Below, piece by piece: positions 54,736 through 63,273 of a stretch of DNA of 64,000 nucleotides (the stretch's first letter is position 1; each line of letters opens with the position of its first letter). Both the position numbers and the translations under genes were made by a program. The DNA comes from Devosia sp. (GTDB lineage Bacteria > Pseudomonadota > Alphaproteobacteria > Rhizobiales > Devosiaceae): positions 62,001 to 126,000 of the forward strand of contig NZ_JAGIAW010000001.1 of NCBI RefSeq assembly GCF_017744655.1, read 5' to 3'. The notes beneath the pieces are model-generated. The model searched no databases and was not told the origin of the DNA. It worked only from the letters and a program-made list of their open reading frames with translations.

Positions 54736-55560
54736 ATGAGCACCGAATTCGATATCCGTTTTGCCATCGATCCCGCCGGGGCTGCCGGCATGGGCACGGC
54801 GGAGCTGCGCGAGAATTTTCTGATCGATGATCTCTTTGCCGATGGCGCGGTGCGCTGGACCTATACGCATTATGACCGGATGGCGGTTGGCGGCGCGGTG
54901 CCGGGCGGTGGTGAACTGGTGCTCGAGGCGATCAAGCCGACGGGCACGGCTAATTTTCTTGATCGTCGCGAACTGATTGCCGTCAATATCGGTGAGGCCG
55001 GCACGATTTCGGTTGATGGGACCCCGCATGCTGTCGGGCCGCGCGACATGCTCTATGTTGGGATGGGGTCAAAGGACGTGCGGTTTTCGGGCGCTGGCGC
55101 GAAATTCTATCTGCTGAGCGCTCCGGCCCATGCATCGCATCCGACGACGCTGCTGCAGCAATCGGGCGCGAAGCGGCTCGATATGGGCAGCGCCGAAACG
55201 GCAAACGAACGGTCGATCTTCCAGTACACGAACAGCCTCAAGAGCTGTCAGCTTGTGGTCGGCCTGACCCAGTTCGCTCCCGGTTCCGTGTGGAACACGA
55301 TGCCGGCGCACGTGCATGACCGGCGCATGGAGGCCTATCTCTATTTCGACCTCAAGCCCGACGCGTTCGTCGTGCACCTTATGGGCGAGCCGGATGAGAC
55401 GAGGCATATGATCGTCCGCAACGAGCAGGCCATTCTGTCGCCGCCGTGGTCGATCCACGCGGGCGCTGGTACGGGGTCATATACATTCATCTGGGCGATG
55501 GCCGGGGACAATATCGACTATACGGACGCCGAGAAGGTGGCGATGGAGGATCTGCGCTGA
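54736..55560 (+). CDS. kduI: 5-dehydro-4-deoxy-D-glucuronate isomerase
   Basis: KduI isomerises 5-keto-4-deoxyuronate (DKI) to 2,5-diketo-3-deoxygluconate (DKII) in pectin and glycosaminoglycan breakdown. The 274-residue cupin-like protein carries the zinc ligands His192, His194 and Glu199 in PAHVHDRRMEAYLYF and His241 in WSIHAGAGT, in the same spacing as E. coli KduI. It ends GDNIDYTDAEKVAMEDLR. CCGGAG precedes the ATG. The kduD start overlaps its stop by one base. Confidence 0.96.
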   Translation: MSTEFDIRFAIDPAGAAGMGTAELRENFLIDDLFADGAVRWTYTHYDRMAVGGAVPGGGELVLEAIKPTGTANFLDRRELIAVNIGEAGTISVDGTPHAVGPRDMLYVGMGSKDVRFSGAGAKFYLLSAPAHASHPTTLLQQSGAKRLDMGSAETANERSIFQYTNSLKSCQLVVGLTQFAPGSVWNTMPAHVHDRRMEAYLYFDLKPDAFVVHLMGEPDETRHMIVRNEQAILSPPWSIHAGAGTGSYTFIWAMAGDNIDYTDAEKVAMEDLR

Positions 55561-56321
55561 TGGATCTCGGCGCATTCAGTCTTTCGGGCAAGACCGTGAT
55601 GGTCACCGGCGCCAATACGGGCATCGGGCAGGGCATTGCTCTGTCCATTGGCCGGGCCGGTGGGCGGGTGATTGGGGTTGGTCGCTCGTCGATGGAAGAA
55701 ACCGCTTCGCTGATGGCGGGGCAGGGTGCCGACTTTGCCGAGGTGCGGGCCGATCTTGGCTCGACCAAGGAGGCTCAGGCCATGTTCGACGCTGCATGGC
55801 AGCAGCATGGTCCTATAGATGGCCTCGTCAACAATGCCGGGATCATCAAGCGCGTCGATGCGGTGGATTTCACCGAGGCCGATTGGGATCAGGTGATGGA
55901 CATCAATCTCAAGACGATGTTCTTCCTGGCGCAATCGCTGGGCCGCAAGGCCATTGCAGCCAACCGGCCGGCGCGGATCGTCAACATCGCTTCGATGCTG
56001 AGCTTTCAGGGCGGCATTCGCGTCGCAAGCTACACGGCGTCGAAGAGCGGCGTGCTCGGTATCACGCGGCTCCTCGCCAATGAGTGGGCGGCCAAGGGTA
56101 TCAATGTGAACGTCATTGCGCCCGGGTACATCGAAACCAACAATACCGAGGCGCTGCGCAACGATCCTGATCGATCGGCGTCCATTCTCGGGCGCATTCC
56201 GGCAGGGCGCTGGGGCGTGCCGTCCGACATTGGCGATGCGGCTGTGTTTCTGCTCGCTCCCGCATCCAACTACATGCATGGCGCCGTCATCCCCGTTGAT
56301 GGCGGCTGGCTCGCAAGGTGA
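55560..56321 (+). CDS. kduD: 2-dehydro-3-deoxy-D-gluconate 5-dehydrogenase
   Basis: This NAD-dependent short-chain dehydrogenase reduces 2,5-diketo-3-deoxygluconate to KDG. The 253 residues contain TGANTGIGQG for the cofactor, NNAGIIKR, the catalytic Ser in NIASMLSFQGG and the YTASK motif, ending VIPVDGGWLAR. FSLSGKTVMVTGANTGIG and LSFQGGIRVASYTASK are characteristic of KduD. It is translationally coupled to kduI. Confidence 0.95.
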   Translation: MDLGAFSLSGKTVMVTGANTGIGQGIALSIGRAGGRVIGVGRSSMEETASLMAGQGADFAEVRADLGSTKEAQAMFDAAWQQHGPIDGLVNNAGIIKRVDAVDFTEADWDQVMDINLKTMFFLAQSLGRKAIAANRPARIVNIASMLSFQGGIRVASYTASKSGVLGITRLLANEWAAKGINVNVIAPGYIETNNTEALRNDPDRSASILGRIPAGRWGVPSDIGDAAVFLLAPASNYMHGAVIPVDGGWLAR

Positions 56322-56325
56322 TTTC

Positions 56326-56661
56326 ATGACTGAACAGAAGTTTTTCGCTCAAGCCGACGAAACCGAATGGACCGAACTGGCACCGGGCAATACGCGCCGC
56401 GTGCTGATCTACACCCCGGAGGTGATGCAGGTCGAATTCGGTTTCGAGAAGGGTGCCGTCGGTGCGCTCCATAGCCATCCGCATATCCAGGTGAGCTATG
56501 TCGCCGAGGGCAGCTTTGAGGTGACAATCGACGGCAAGACGCAGGTCGTGGGGCAGGGCGGCAGCTTTATCGTGCCGTCGGGTCTGGTCCACGGCGTCGT
56601 GGCGTTGGAAAAGGGCCGGTTGGTCGACGTGTTCACGCCGCACCGGGCGGATTTTTTGTAA
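56326..56661 (+). CDS. kdgF: KdgF-like cupin (unsaturated uronate linearisation)
   Basis: A 111-residue single-domain cupin, five bases after kduD. The metal-binding set is His49, His51, Gln55 and His89 (GALHSHPHIQVSYV; PSGLVHGVVAL). KdgF proteins convert 4,5-unsaturated monouronates, the products of lyases, to linear 5-keto-4-deoxyuronate, the substrate of KduI. The residue pattern, size and location fit that role, though other small cupins share the fold. It ends the operon, 16 bases before a family A repeat. Confidence 0.85.
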   Translation: MTEQKFFAQADETEWTELAPGNTRRVLIYTPEVMQVEFGFEKGAVGALHSHPHIQVSYVAEGSFEVTIDGKTQVVGQGGSFIVPSGLVHGVVALEKGRLVDVFTPHRADFL

Positions 56662-56677
56662 GGGCTGTCCTTTCCTC

Positions 56678-56748
56678 GGTGTCATCTCCGCGAAAGCGGG
56701 GATCTTCGTTTTGAAACGGGGATTCCCGCTTTCGCGGGAATGACACGG
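56678..56748. repeat. Palindromic repeat, family A, copy 7
   Basis: GGTGTCATCTCCGCGAAAGC to CCCGCTTTCGCGGGAATGACAC. It separates the uronate operon from the convergent gene at 56760. Confidence 0.9.
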
Positions 56749-56759
56749 TGGCTGGGGGT

Positions 56760-57380
56760 TCAGCTCAACTCCCGTAGCATCGCCTCGTAGGCCTCATCGT
56801 GCCGGCCGGCCCAATTGGGTTTGCCTGGCTCGGTGAGGCGACCGCGGCGGGGAGGTATAAAACTGTAGATGCCGCGCTCCGGCTCTTCCCGCCATTGCAG
56901 GTTGAAGGCGGCATACTTGGGGAAGAATTCCATATCGGAATAGGGCAGGTGATCGTGTACCCACCAGGCCATGGCTTCCCAGTCGCCGGTTCGCTCATAG
57001 TAGGGGATGAAGCGATTGACGATCACGCAGGCGGTAGCGCCCATGCGGCCCTTGGCATCGCGGCGATCCCAGATGTGGCCGGCAAAATTGCTGTCATTGC
57101 TGCCGCAATTGAGCTTGTTGATATTGCCGAAGTGATTGACCTCGGGCGAGCGGTAGGACGAGCGGACCGAGAGGCGGCCGAACTTTTCCTGCAGCGGTTC
57201 GAGCAGCTCTTCGCAGAGGCGTTTCCCCGCCGCTATTGCGAGATCGGGATCTTCGGGAATGTTCTGAAAACCGTTGATGACGGCGATCTCGGAATACAAA
57301 AAGTCGCGCATGAAGAAATTTTCGGAAAGGCGGACGCGGCCGAAGGTTTCGAGGGCACGGACGGTTTTCGGCTGGCGCAT
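56760..57380 (-). CDS. Conserved hypothetical, possibly peptidase M15-like
   Basis: A 206-residue protein with no signal peptide. KFGRLSVRSSYRSPEVNHFGN resembles the start of M15/D-Ala-D-Ala carboxypeptidase domains, and GHIWDRRDAKGRMGA could carry the His/Asp metal pair, with WWVHDHLPYSDMEFF as a possible third site. However, the order is not a clean M15 motif, so the assignment is weak. The ATG at 57380 is the likely start; the frame extends upstream without conservation. It is divergent from the TRIC-type gene at 57472. Confidence 0.6.
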   Translation of the reverse strand: MRQPKTVRALETFGRVRLSENFFMRDFLYSEIAVINGFQNIPEDPDLAIAAGKRLCEELLEPLQEKFGRLSVRSSYRSPEVNHFGNINKLNCGSNDSNFAGHIWDRRDAKGRMGATACVIVNRFIPYYERTGDWEAMAWWVHDHLPYSDMEFFPKYAAFNLQWREEPERGIYSFIPPRRGRLTEPGKPNWAGRHDEAYEAMLRELS

Positions 57381-57471
57381 GGGACAAATCCTTCTCGGGT
57401 CTGGACGGCCAGTGGTGCTTCTGTAACGTGGCGACGACAACCCGGTTTCGACCTGCCGCCAGGATTCTTGC

Positions 57472-58089
57472 ATGCTCACCATGATGTTTTACGTCGCGAT
57501 CACAGCCGACGCGATGTCGGCGGCCCTCGCAGCCGGGCGACGCAACATGGACTGGTTCGGCGTCTGCCTCATCGCCTGCATCACGGCATTGGGTGGGGGC
57601 ACGGCGCGCGATGTGTTTCTCGACCACTATCCGCTTTATTGGGTGCACAACCCCTATATTCTGGTGCTCTGCTGCTGCGCGGCGCTGCTCACCATAGCCA
57701 CGGCGCGGGTGGTCCATCGGCTGCGCTGGCCATTCCTGCTGCTCGATGCGCTGGGCCTCGTGGTCTTCACGATCATCGGCTGCAATATTGCCATGGAAAC
57801 GATGGAGCACCCGATCATCGTCATCGTGGCGGGCATGGTGACAGGGATCGTCGGCGGCATCATGCGCGACGTCTTGTGCCAGGACGTGCCGCTCGTCTTT
57901 CATGGCGAGCTCTATGCGACCGTCTCGATCGTGACAGGCATTGTGTATTTTCTCGGCAATAAGGCCGGCCTGCCTTCAGACTTGGTGGTGCTGATGGCCT
58001 TGGGTGTCGGCCTGCCGCTGCGCGTGCTGTCCATCATGTTCAAGTGGGAAATGCCGAAATTCGTCTTCGACCGGGAGATGCGGAAATGA
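57472..58089 (+). CDS. TRIC-type cation channel family protein (UPF0126)
   Basis: A 205-residue inner-membrane protein with seven predicted helices and the duplicated TRIC motif: ACITALGGGTARDVFLDHYPLYW in the first half and VTGIVGGIMRDVLCQDVPLVF in the second. Prokaryotic TRIC proteins form trimeric K+-permeable channels. An AGGA site lies upstream of the ATG. The next gene overlaps its stop by four bases. Confidence 0.92.
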   Translation: MLTMMFYVAITADAMSAALAAGRRNMDWFGVCLIACITALGGGTARDVFLDHYPLYWVHNPYILVLCCCAALLTIATARVVHRLRWPFLLLDALGLVVFTIIGCNIAMETMEHPIIVIVAGMVTGIVGGIMRDVLCQDVPLVFHGELYATVSIVTGIVYFLGNKAGLPSDLVVLMALGVGLPLRVLSIMFKWEMPKFVFDREMRK

Positions 58090-58433
58090 GGCCGGTTCGG
58101 ATCGTTCTGTCGCGGCGGGCGGGTTTCGATCTGCAAGCCATTTCCAAGGCAATCAATGGGCTGCCCGCCCACTCGGTGGCGCGGCCGGGACCTTGGGGAA
58201 ATCCCTTCACCATCGATGCCGTGGCGGAAGAAACCGGCCTCGATCGGGCGGCGGCGCAAGTCGAGGCGGTAGCGCGGCATGGCCGGTGGATGCGGGGCGA
58301 GATCGAGGCGGATCGGCCGCGGCCATCGCGCGAAAAGATCCGTGCTGAACTTGCGGGCAAGAACCTTGCCTGCTGGTGCCGCGAGGGGACGCCTTGCCAT
58401 GTGGAAACCCTCATAAAGCTGGCAAACGACTAG
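58086..58433 (+). CDS. DUF4326 domain-containing protein
   Basis: A 115-residue protein with the DUF4326 signature: RPVRIVLSRRAGFDL, the SVARPGPWGNPFTI segment (KV-RPS-WGNPF-like) and a closing CWCREGTPCHVETLIKLAND with conserved Cys and His. Function unknown. Its ATG overlaps the TRIC gene stop (ATGA), so translation is coupled. Confidence 0.85.
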   Translation: MRPVRIVLSRRAGFDLQAISKAINGLPAHSVARPGPWGNPFTIDAVAEETGLDRAAAQVEAVARHGRWMRGEIEADRPRPSREKIRAELAGKNLACWCREGTPCHVETLIKLAND

Positions 58434-58469
58434 GGTTTTGGTGCGCGAAATGTGCTAGTGCTGATCTAC

Positions 58470-58476
58470 CATACAA
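58470..58476 (+). promoter_or_regulatory. CATACAA element upstream of uxuA
   Basis: CATACAA lies 15 bases before the uxuA start and repeats the half-site found in the dyad at 50939-50963. It has no clear inverted partner here. As a single seven-base match it is suggestive only. Confidence 0.35.
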
Positions 58477-58491
58477 GAATGGAGTTTAGAC

Positions 58492-59703
58492 TTGCGACAG
58501 ACCTGGCGGTGGTTCGGCCCCAAGGACCTTTGCAGCATTGATGACATTACGCAGGTCGGTGCCGCCGGCGTCGTGAGTGCACTGCATCATGTGCCCAACG
58601 GCGTTGTCTGGACGCCGGAGGAGATCGCCAAGCGCTACAAAGAAATCGCCACGCGCAAGGACGGCACGCCGTCGGGTCTCACCTGGGACGTGGTGGAAAG
58701 CCTGCCGGTGAGCGAGGACATCAAGAAGCAGAAGGGCAATTGGCGCGAGCACATTGCCAATTACAAGATTTCCATGCGCAACCTCGCCGATAGCGGCATG
58801 GAAGTGATCTGCTACAATTTCATGCCGGTGCTCGATTGGACGCGCACCGATCTGCGCTGGACCGTGCCAAATGGCGGTTCGTGCATGCGCTTCGATATCA
58901 ATGATTTCGCGGCTTTTGACATCTACATCCTGAAGCGCCCTGGCGCGGCGGCGGACTATACCAATGCCATTGCCGACGAGGCCGGGCGGCGGGTTGCGGC
59001 GATGAGCGAGGACGAGAAGAAGACGCTCGGCCGCAATGTGACGATGGGTCTGCCGGGCTCGACGGAATCCATGTCGCTCGAGGACGTGCAGGCGCATCTC
59101 GACGAATATGGCGCTATCAGCCGCGACCAGTTGCGGAAGCACTTTGTGCACTTCCTCGAAGAGGTGGTGCCGGAGGCAGAGAAGCTGGGCCTGCGGCTCT
59201 GCTGCCACCCCGATGATCCGCCGTTTGCACTGCTCGGGCTGCCGCGCATCATGTCGACGGAAGAGGACTACAAGTACATTCTCGATGCCGTCGAGAGCCC
59301 CAGCAATGGCATGACGCTCTGCTCGGGTTCGCTCGGCGCGCGGCCGGACAATGACCTGCCGGGGATGATGGAGCGCTTCGGGCCCAAGGTGCATTTCCTG
59401 CACCTGCGCAATGTGAAGCGCGACAATGACGATATCGTCGGCTCGTTCTTCGAGGCGGAGCATCTGGGTGGGGATACCGACATGGTGGCCCTGATTGCGG
59501 CGATCGTTCGCGAGGAGCGCCGGCGCAAGGCCGAGGGTCGCAAGGACGCAATCATCCCGATGCGTCCTGACCATGGGCAGGACATTCTCGACGATCTCGG
59601 GCGCCGGGCGCAGCCGGGCTATCCCACGATCGGCCGGATGAAGGGTCTTGCCGAATTGCGGGGGGTAATGACCGCTCTCGAGCATGGATCGGTTGGATTG
59701 TAG
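58492..59703 (+). CDS. uxuA: Mannonate dehydratase
   Basis: UxuA dehydrates D-mannonate to KDG in glucuronate catabolism, the same end product as the kdu pathway. The 403 residues begin RQTWRWFGPKDLCSIDDITQVGAAGVVSALHHVPNG and contain NWREHIANYKISMRNLADSG, ICYNFMPVLDWTRTDL, RLCCHPDDPPFALLGLPRIM with metal ligands, LCSGSLGARPDNDL and MRPDHGQDILDD. The start is a TTG at 58492 with GGAG seven bases upstream. No uxuB is in the window. Confidence 0.96.
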   Translation: MRQTWRWFGPKDLCSIDDITQVGAAGVVSALHHVPNGVVWTPEEIAKRYKEIATRKDGTPSGLTWDVVESLPVSEDIKKQKGNWREHIANYKISMRNLADSGMEVICYNFMPVLDWTRTDLRWTVPNGGSCMRFDINDFAAFDIYILKRPGAAADYTNAIADEAGRRVAAMSEDEKKTLGRNVTMGLPGSTESMSLEDVQAHLDEYGAISRDQLRKHFVHFLEEVVPEAEKLGLRLCCHPDDPPFALLGLPRIMSTEEDYKYILDAVESPSNGMTLCSGSLGARPDNDLPGMMERFGPKVHFLHLRNVKRDNDDIVGSFFEAEHLGGDTDMVALIAAIVREERRRKAEGRKDAIIPMRPDHGQDILDDLGRRAQPGYPTIGRMKGLAELRGVMTALEHGSVGL

Positions 59704-59772
59704 CAATCGGGTTCACGGCTCGTGAACGGGCCTCCGCCCACACTCGCCCGACGATTCGAGAAGGTGTGTGGG

Positions 59773-60231
59773 ATGGGTGTTCGAGCAGCGATGCAGCGGG
59801 CGGTGACGTCGTTGCGGTCCGACCGGACCGGCAAGAGCTTGCCGACCGAAGCAAGCGATCCCATGCGTATTCTGGTCGTCAATGACGACCAGAACGTCCT
59901 TGATGTGGCTGAAAGGCTGCTGATCGGGGATGGCCATGTGCCTATCCTGACCGGCGCGCCGCAGGCTGCGCTGCAAATTGCGCGGTCCATGCGGCCGGGC
60001 GCGATTTTTCTCGACGTCCTGATGCCGGGTTTTGACGGCTGGGATCTGCTGGCAGCGCTCAAGGCGGACCCGGAGACCAGCGACATTCCGGTGCTGATGA
60101 TCTGCATGCTGGGCGAGCGCCGCAAGGCGCTCGTGGCCGGAGCGGCAGGCGTTATTGCCAAGCCGCTCGATGCCGCAGGGGTGCGGGCCGCGATGGCCCG
60201 CCTTGCTGCCCGTCAGTCTTCGAGCAGGTAG
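59773..60231 (+). CDS. Stand-alone response regulator receiver protein
   Basis: A single REC domain without an output domain. From the ATG at 59773 it has 152 residues; the receiver begins at MRILVVNDDQNV, with the acidic pair DD, the phosphorylation site Asp in IFLDVLMPGFDGW, a Thr/Ser-position residue near VLMICML and the conserved Lys in VIAKPLD. The N-terminal 30 residues are not conserved, so the true start may be the ATG at 59863. No histidine kinase is adjacent. The 3' end overlaps the convergent M14-type gene by 19 bases. Confidence 0.85.
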   Translation: MGVRAAMQRAVTSLRSDRTGKSLPTEASDPMRILVVNDDQNVLDVAERLLIGDGHVPILTGAPQAALQIARSMRPGAIFLDVLMPGFDGWDLLAALKADPETSDIPVLMICMLGERRKALVAGAAGVIAKPLDAAGVRAAMARLAARQSSSR

Positions 60232-61355
60232 CCCCCGGCGCGGCTGGGCAGAATGTCCTTGCCCACGATCTTGACGACGGCGGAACCGGCGACAGCGAAC
60301 TTTGCCGAGGCGCGGGAGAGGATGAAGCCGCTGGTGCCGGCGTGGATTGGCGTGCGGGCGACAAAGGCTTCGGGACCATCCATGGCGATGAGGTCGGCGA
60401 CGACGTCGCCGGCTTTCACTTCCTGACCCAGCTCGACGCGATAGGCGAGAAGGCCGGGTTTTGAGGTGCGCAGCACTTCGGTTGCTTCGAACGGTGTCGG
60501 ACCAGGGGCCGACGTGACGGGCGCGGAAGGCGGCAGGTTGATCAGTCCGCGGCCGGCAAAGAAGTCGAAAAGACCCTGCGCGTCGAGCTTGCCCAGCGCA
60601 TCGTGGGTGTCGGCCTGGCCACGATATTCGAGCGTGGCGGCTTCGCAGGCCATGGGAATGGCGGCGCCGGGATTGGCGCGCTGGGCCTTGCGGAAGAGAT
60701 TGGGTAGGACCTCATCGAAAGAGCCGCCGCCGCTGTCTTCGGCGGTGAGGGTGGCGGCGACGCCCATGCGGTCGGCAAGGTCCTGCAGGCCCGGCATCAG
60801 GTCGGGTGAGGTGAAGATGTGCATGAGGCTTTCGTCGTCGCAATGGAGGTCGAGGACGATGTCGGCATCATGCGCGGATTTGAGGATGTGCAAGCGCAGC
60901 TTCTGTCCGGCGGTGACCGGGCTTTGGGCGTCGATCCAAGCGCCGACGGCGGCACGGATGGTTGCGACATTGGCCTTGGCGTCGGCACCGAGCTTGCCTT
61001 TTACGCTTTCGGCGATGGCCGGGTAGAGGTCGGGCCAGCGGCGGTTGAAATTGACGCCGGTTTCGAGGTCGTAGCGACCGATATGGCGGCGCAGCACGCG
61101 GGTGGCGAGACCCAGCGGATTGACCGAGGGGAAGAGCACGAAGCGGGCGCGCAGTTTTCCGGCGGCATCGGCGTCGCGCAGCGTGGGCAGGAGGTGGTGG
61201 ATGGCCATGGTGCCGGGCTGTTCGTCGGCATGGAGAGCGGCCTGCAGGTGGACCTTGGTTTCCGCAGTATCTGGACCGATGGTGTACCAATAGAGCCGCG
61301 TGGTCTGGCCGGGGGCGTCGCCGGGAAGGTCGAGGTGGTGCTGGGCAAAGGTCAT
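60213..61355 (-). CDS. Succinylglutamate desuccinylase/aspartoacylase family protein
   Basis: A 380-residue zinc-dependent M14-type hydrolase. Zinc ligands are His42 and Glu45 in ALHADEQPG and His171 in DIVLDLHCDDES. The substrate-binding NFNRRW stretch is near 102-107 and the catalytic Glu243 in CEAATLEYRG. A lipoyl-like C-terminal domain (LAYRVELGQEVKAGDVVADLI) is common in this branch. Family members remove acyl groups from acylated amino acids; the adjacent amino acid ABC importer fits that. The exact substrate is not known. Confidence 0.9.
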   Translation of the reverse strand: MTFAQHHLDLPGDAPGQTTRLYWYTIGPDTAETKVHLQAALHADEQPGTMAIHHLLPTLRDADAAGKLRARFVLFPSVNPLGLATRVLRRHIGRYDLETGVNFNRRWPDLYPAIAESVKGKLGADAKANVATIRAAVGAWIDAQSPVTAGQKLRLHILKSAHDADIVLDLHCDDESLMHIFTSPDLMPGLQDLADRMGVAATLTAEDSGGGSFDEVLPNLFRKAQRANPGAAIPMACEAATLEYRGQADTHDALGKLDAQGLFDFFAGRGLINLPPSAPVTSAPGPTPFEATEVLRTSKPGLLAYRVELGQEVKAGDVVADLIAMDGPEAFVARTPIHAGTSGFILSRASAKFAVAGSAVVKIVGKDILPSRAGGYLLED

Positions 61356-61366
61356 ATGCGGATAAC

Positions 61367-61654
61367 TCAGGCGAGACGGGCGAGCTTGTCGGCCATGGTC
61401 TGCGGTTTGTCGGTACGGGTCGAGAAATGCATAGTGCAGAAAATGCGCTCAACGCCAAGTTCGTGGAGGCGCTGGCAGCAGGCTTCGACTGCAGCGCTGA
61501 CCTCGCTCATTTCGCCTTCGATATTGGTACCATTAGCGTGCATTTCATGGGTGAGGCCGGTGCCCGCCAGAATGTCGCGGACTTCCCTGATATAGGCGGA
61601 GACCGATGGCCCCATGCCCATGGGGACGATGCAGAGGTCGGCAATGATCTTCAT
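61367..61654 (-). CDS. MTH1187-family thiamine-binding protein
   Basis: A 95-residue ferredoxin-like protein of the MTH1187/YkoF type: IADLCIVPMGMGPSVSAYIREVRDILAGTG, then HEMHANGTNIEGEMSEVSAAVEACCQRLHELGVERI. Such proteins bind thiamine or a related pyrimidine. AGGAGC lies upstream of the ATG. It is 11 bases before the M14-type gene and 12 after the permease, so all are probably co-transcribed. Confidence 0.85.
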   Translation of the reverse strand: MKIIADLCIVPMGMGPSVSAYIREVRDILAGTGLTHEMHANGTNIEGEMSEVSAAVEACCQRLHELGVERIFCTMHFSTRTDKPQTMADKLARLA

Positions 61655-61666
61655 GATCGCTCCTTG

Positions 61667-62401
61667 TCAGCGCATCCATTTGGGCCGGAAGCGCATGCGC
61701 GGTGGCGCCGGCATGTGGCGCATCAGGCGCTGATAGACGAGGCCGAAGAGGAAGAAAACCACCAGCGACACGGCGAGGAAATAGAGCGCTGCCACAGAGA
61801 AGTGCAGGAAGGCGTTGTAGTCGCGTTCGAACAGGGTTTTTGCCGTGATCATCAGGTCGGCCTGGGCTCCGACGACGGGCAGGGCGAAATAGACGATGGC
61901 CGTTGCGTGGAAGAGGAAGACCACTTCATTGGTATAGGCGGGCCAGGCGAGGCGGATGAGATTGGGCCAGACCACGCGGCGGAACTGCTGGCTGCGGGAC
62001 ATGCCATAAGCGCGGGCGGCTTCGACCTCGCCACGCGGCACGGCGCGCAGGGCGCCGTAGAAGATTTCGCCGGTATAGGCGGCAGTGTTCAGAACCAGCA
62101 CCAGCGGCCCCATGAAGAGCGGGTGGAGCACGAAGCCGGAAATCCCGAGTGGCTTCCACACCGCGATATTGAGCGACAGCGCCAGGGAATAGAACATGAA
62201 GAACTGGATGAAGAGCGGCGAGCCGCGGAAGGCGTAGATGTATCCGCGGGTGAGGCGGTTGATGATCGGGTTGGGCGAGGCCTTGCCGAGGGCGAGGAAG
62301 ACGGCCAGCACGAAGCCGATGGGGATCGAGGCCGCGGCAAAGTAGATGTTGAAGAGGACCGCCTGGGACATCAGGGCGAGATCGTTGAGGAAGGCCTGCA
62401 T
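61667..62401 (-). CDS. Polar amino acid ABC transporter permease (ArtM/HisM-like)
   Basis: A 244-residue inner-membrane permease with about five helices. The amino-acid class signature is GYIYAFRGSPLFIQFFMFY, and the EAA loop is GEVEAARAYGMSRSQQFRRVVWPNLIRLAWP. The ATG at 62401 shares its first base with the preceding permease stop (TGATG), so the two are coupled and probably form a heterodimer. The frame extends upstream but only as a shadow of that gene. Confidence 0.93.
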   Translation of the reverse strand: MQAFLNDLALMSQAVLFNIYFAAASIPIGFVLAVFLALGKASPNPIINRLTRGYIYAFRGSPLFIQFFMFYSLALSLNIAVWKPLGISGFVLHPLFMGPLVLVLNTAAYTGEIFYGALRAVPRGEVEAARAYGMSRSQQFRRVVWPNLIRLAWPAYTNEVVFLFHATAIVYFALPVVGAQADLMITAKTLFERDYNAFLHFSVAALYFLAVSLVVFFLFGLVYQRLMRHMPAPPRMRFRPKWMR

Positions 62402-63213
62402 CAGACGCGCGCCTCGCTCAGAATGCCCTTGCCGGCCCGGCGCATGATTGCCTCGAAGGCGCGCTCGGAGAGCCAGGTGACGAGGATGTAGAAGACGAAG
62501 AGCACAAGGTAGTAGCGCCAGCGCCAATCCTCATGGACGAGGCCGACAGCGGGCAGGAAGTTGGGAGCGCCGAGGCGGTCGGCCCAGAGGACGATATCGG
62601 CGATCTGCAGCAGCGAGAGCAGGGAGGTTGCCTTGACGATCAGCATCCAGACATTGGAGAGGCCGGGCAGGGCATAGACCCACATCTGGCGGATCTGGAT
62701 GCGCCAGAGCACCTGGCCGGGCGACATGCCGAAGGCGCGCGCGGCTTCAAGCTGACCATTGGGCACGGAGCGCAGGGCGCCGTGAATGACATTGGTGGCG
62801 AAGGCGCCATAGACGAGGCCGAGCGAAACGCTGGCAAGGATCAGATATTCGGTGGTGCCGAGGAACCAGTTGGCTTCCTTGCAGGGGGGCCAGGCTGCCG
62901 TCTGGGCAGCGATGGCTTCCGGCGAGCAAATCTGGCTGGCGACCAGCCACTCGACGCCCTGCTCGAAGGCGAGCGGAAAGAAGAGGAAGAAAAGCACGTC
63001 GGGCACGCCGCGGACGATGGACGAATAGAACGTGCCGATGAGGCGCAGCGGGAGAAAACGCGAATTCTTGAGGGTCGCGCCGAGGAGGCCGAAGACGACG
63101 GCCAGCGCACCGCCCATCAGGGCGGCGAAAATGGTGAACTGGAAGCTGGCATACCAGGTCAGATGCTTGCCGTTGGTCAGATAGCTGAACCAATAGGCGA
63201 TGTCGTCGGTCAT
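62401..63213 (-). CDS. Polar amino acid ABC transporter permease (ArtQ/HisQ-like)
   Basis: A 270-residue permease. YSSIVRGVPDVLFFLFFPLAFEQ is the amino-acid permease signature, with an unusual periplasmic insert of about 35 residues (WLVASQICSPEAIAAQTAAWPPCKEANWFLG) containing two cysteines. The EAA loop is GQLEAARAFGMSPGQVLWRIQIRQMWVYALPG. It lies 60 bp after the binding-protein gene and pairs with the next permease. The cognate ATPase is not in the window. Confidence 0.93.
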   Translation of the reverse strand: MTDDIAYWFSYLTNGKHLTWYASFQFTIFAALMGGALAVVFGLLGATLKNSRFLPLRLIGTFYSSIVRGVPDVLFFLFFPLAFEQGVEWLVASQICSPEAIAAQTAAWPPCKEANWFLGTTEYLILASVSLGLVYGAFATNVIHGALRSVPNGQLEAARAFGMSPGQVLWRIQIRQMWVYALPGLSNVWMLIVKATSLLSLLQIADIVLWADRLGAPNFLPAVGLVHEDWRWRYYLVLFVFYILVTWLSERAFEAIMRRAGKGILSEARV

Positions 63214-63273
63214 GTGGCTTGCACCAGTTCGGGAGGCGGGCGAGGGGCAGTTGGCTCCTCGCCCGGAAAAGCC

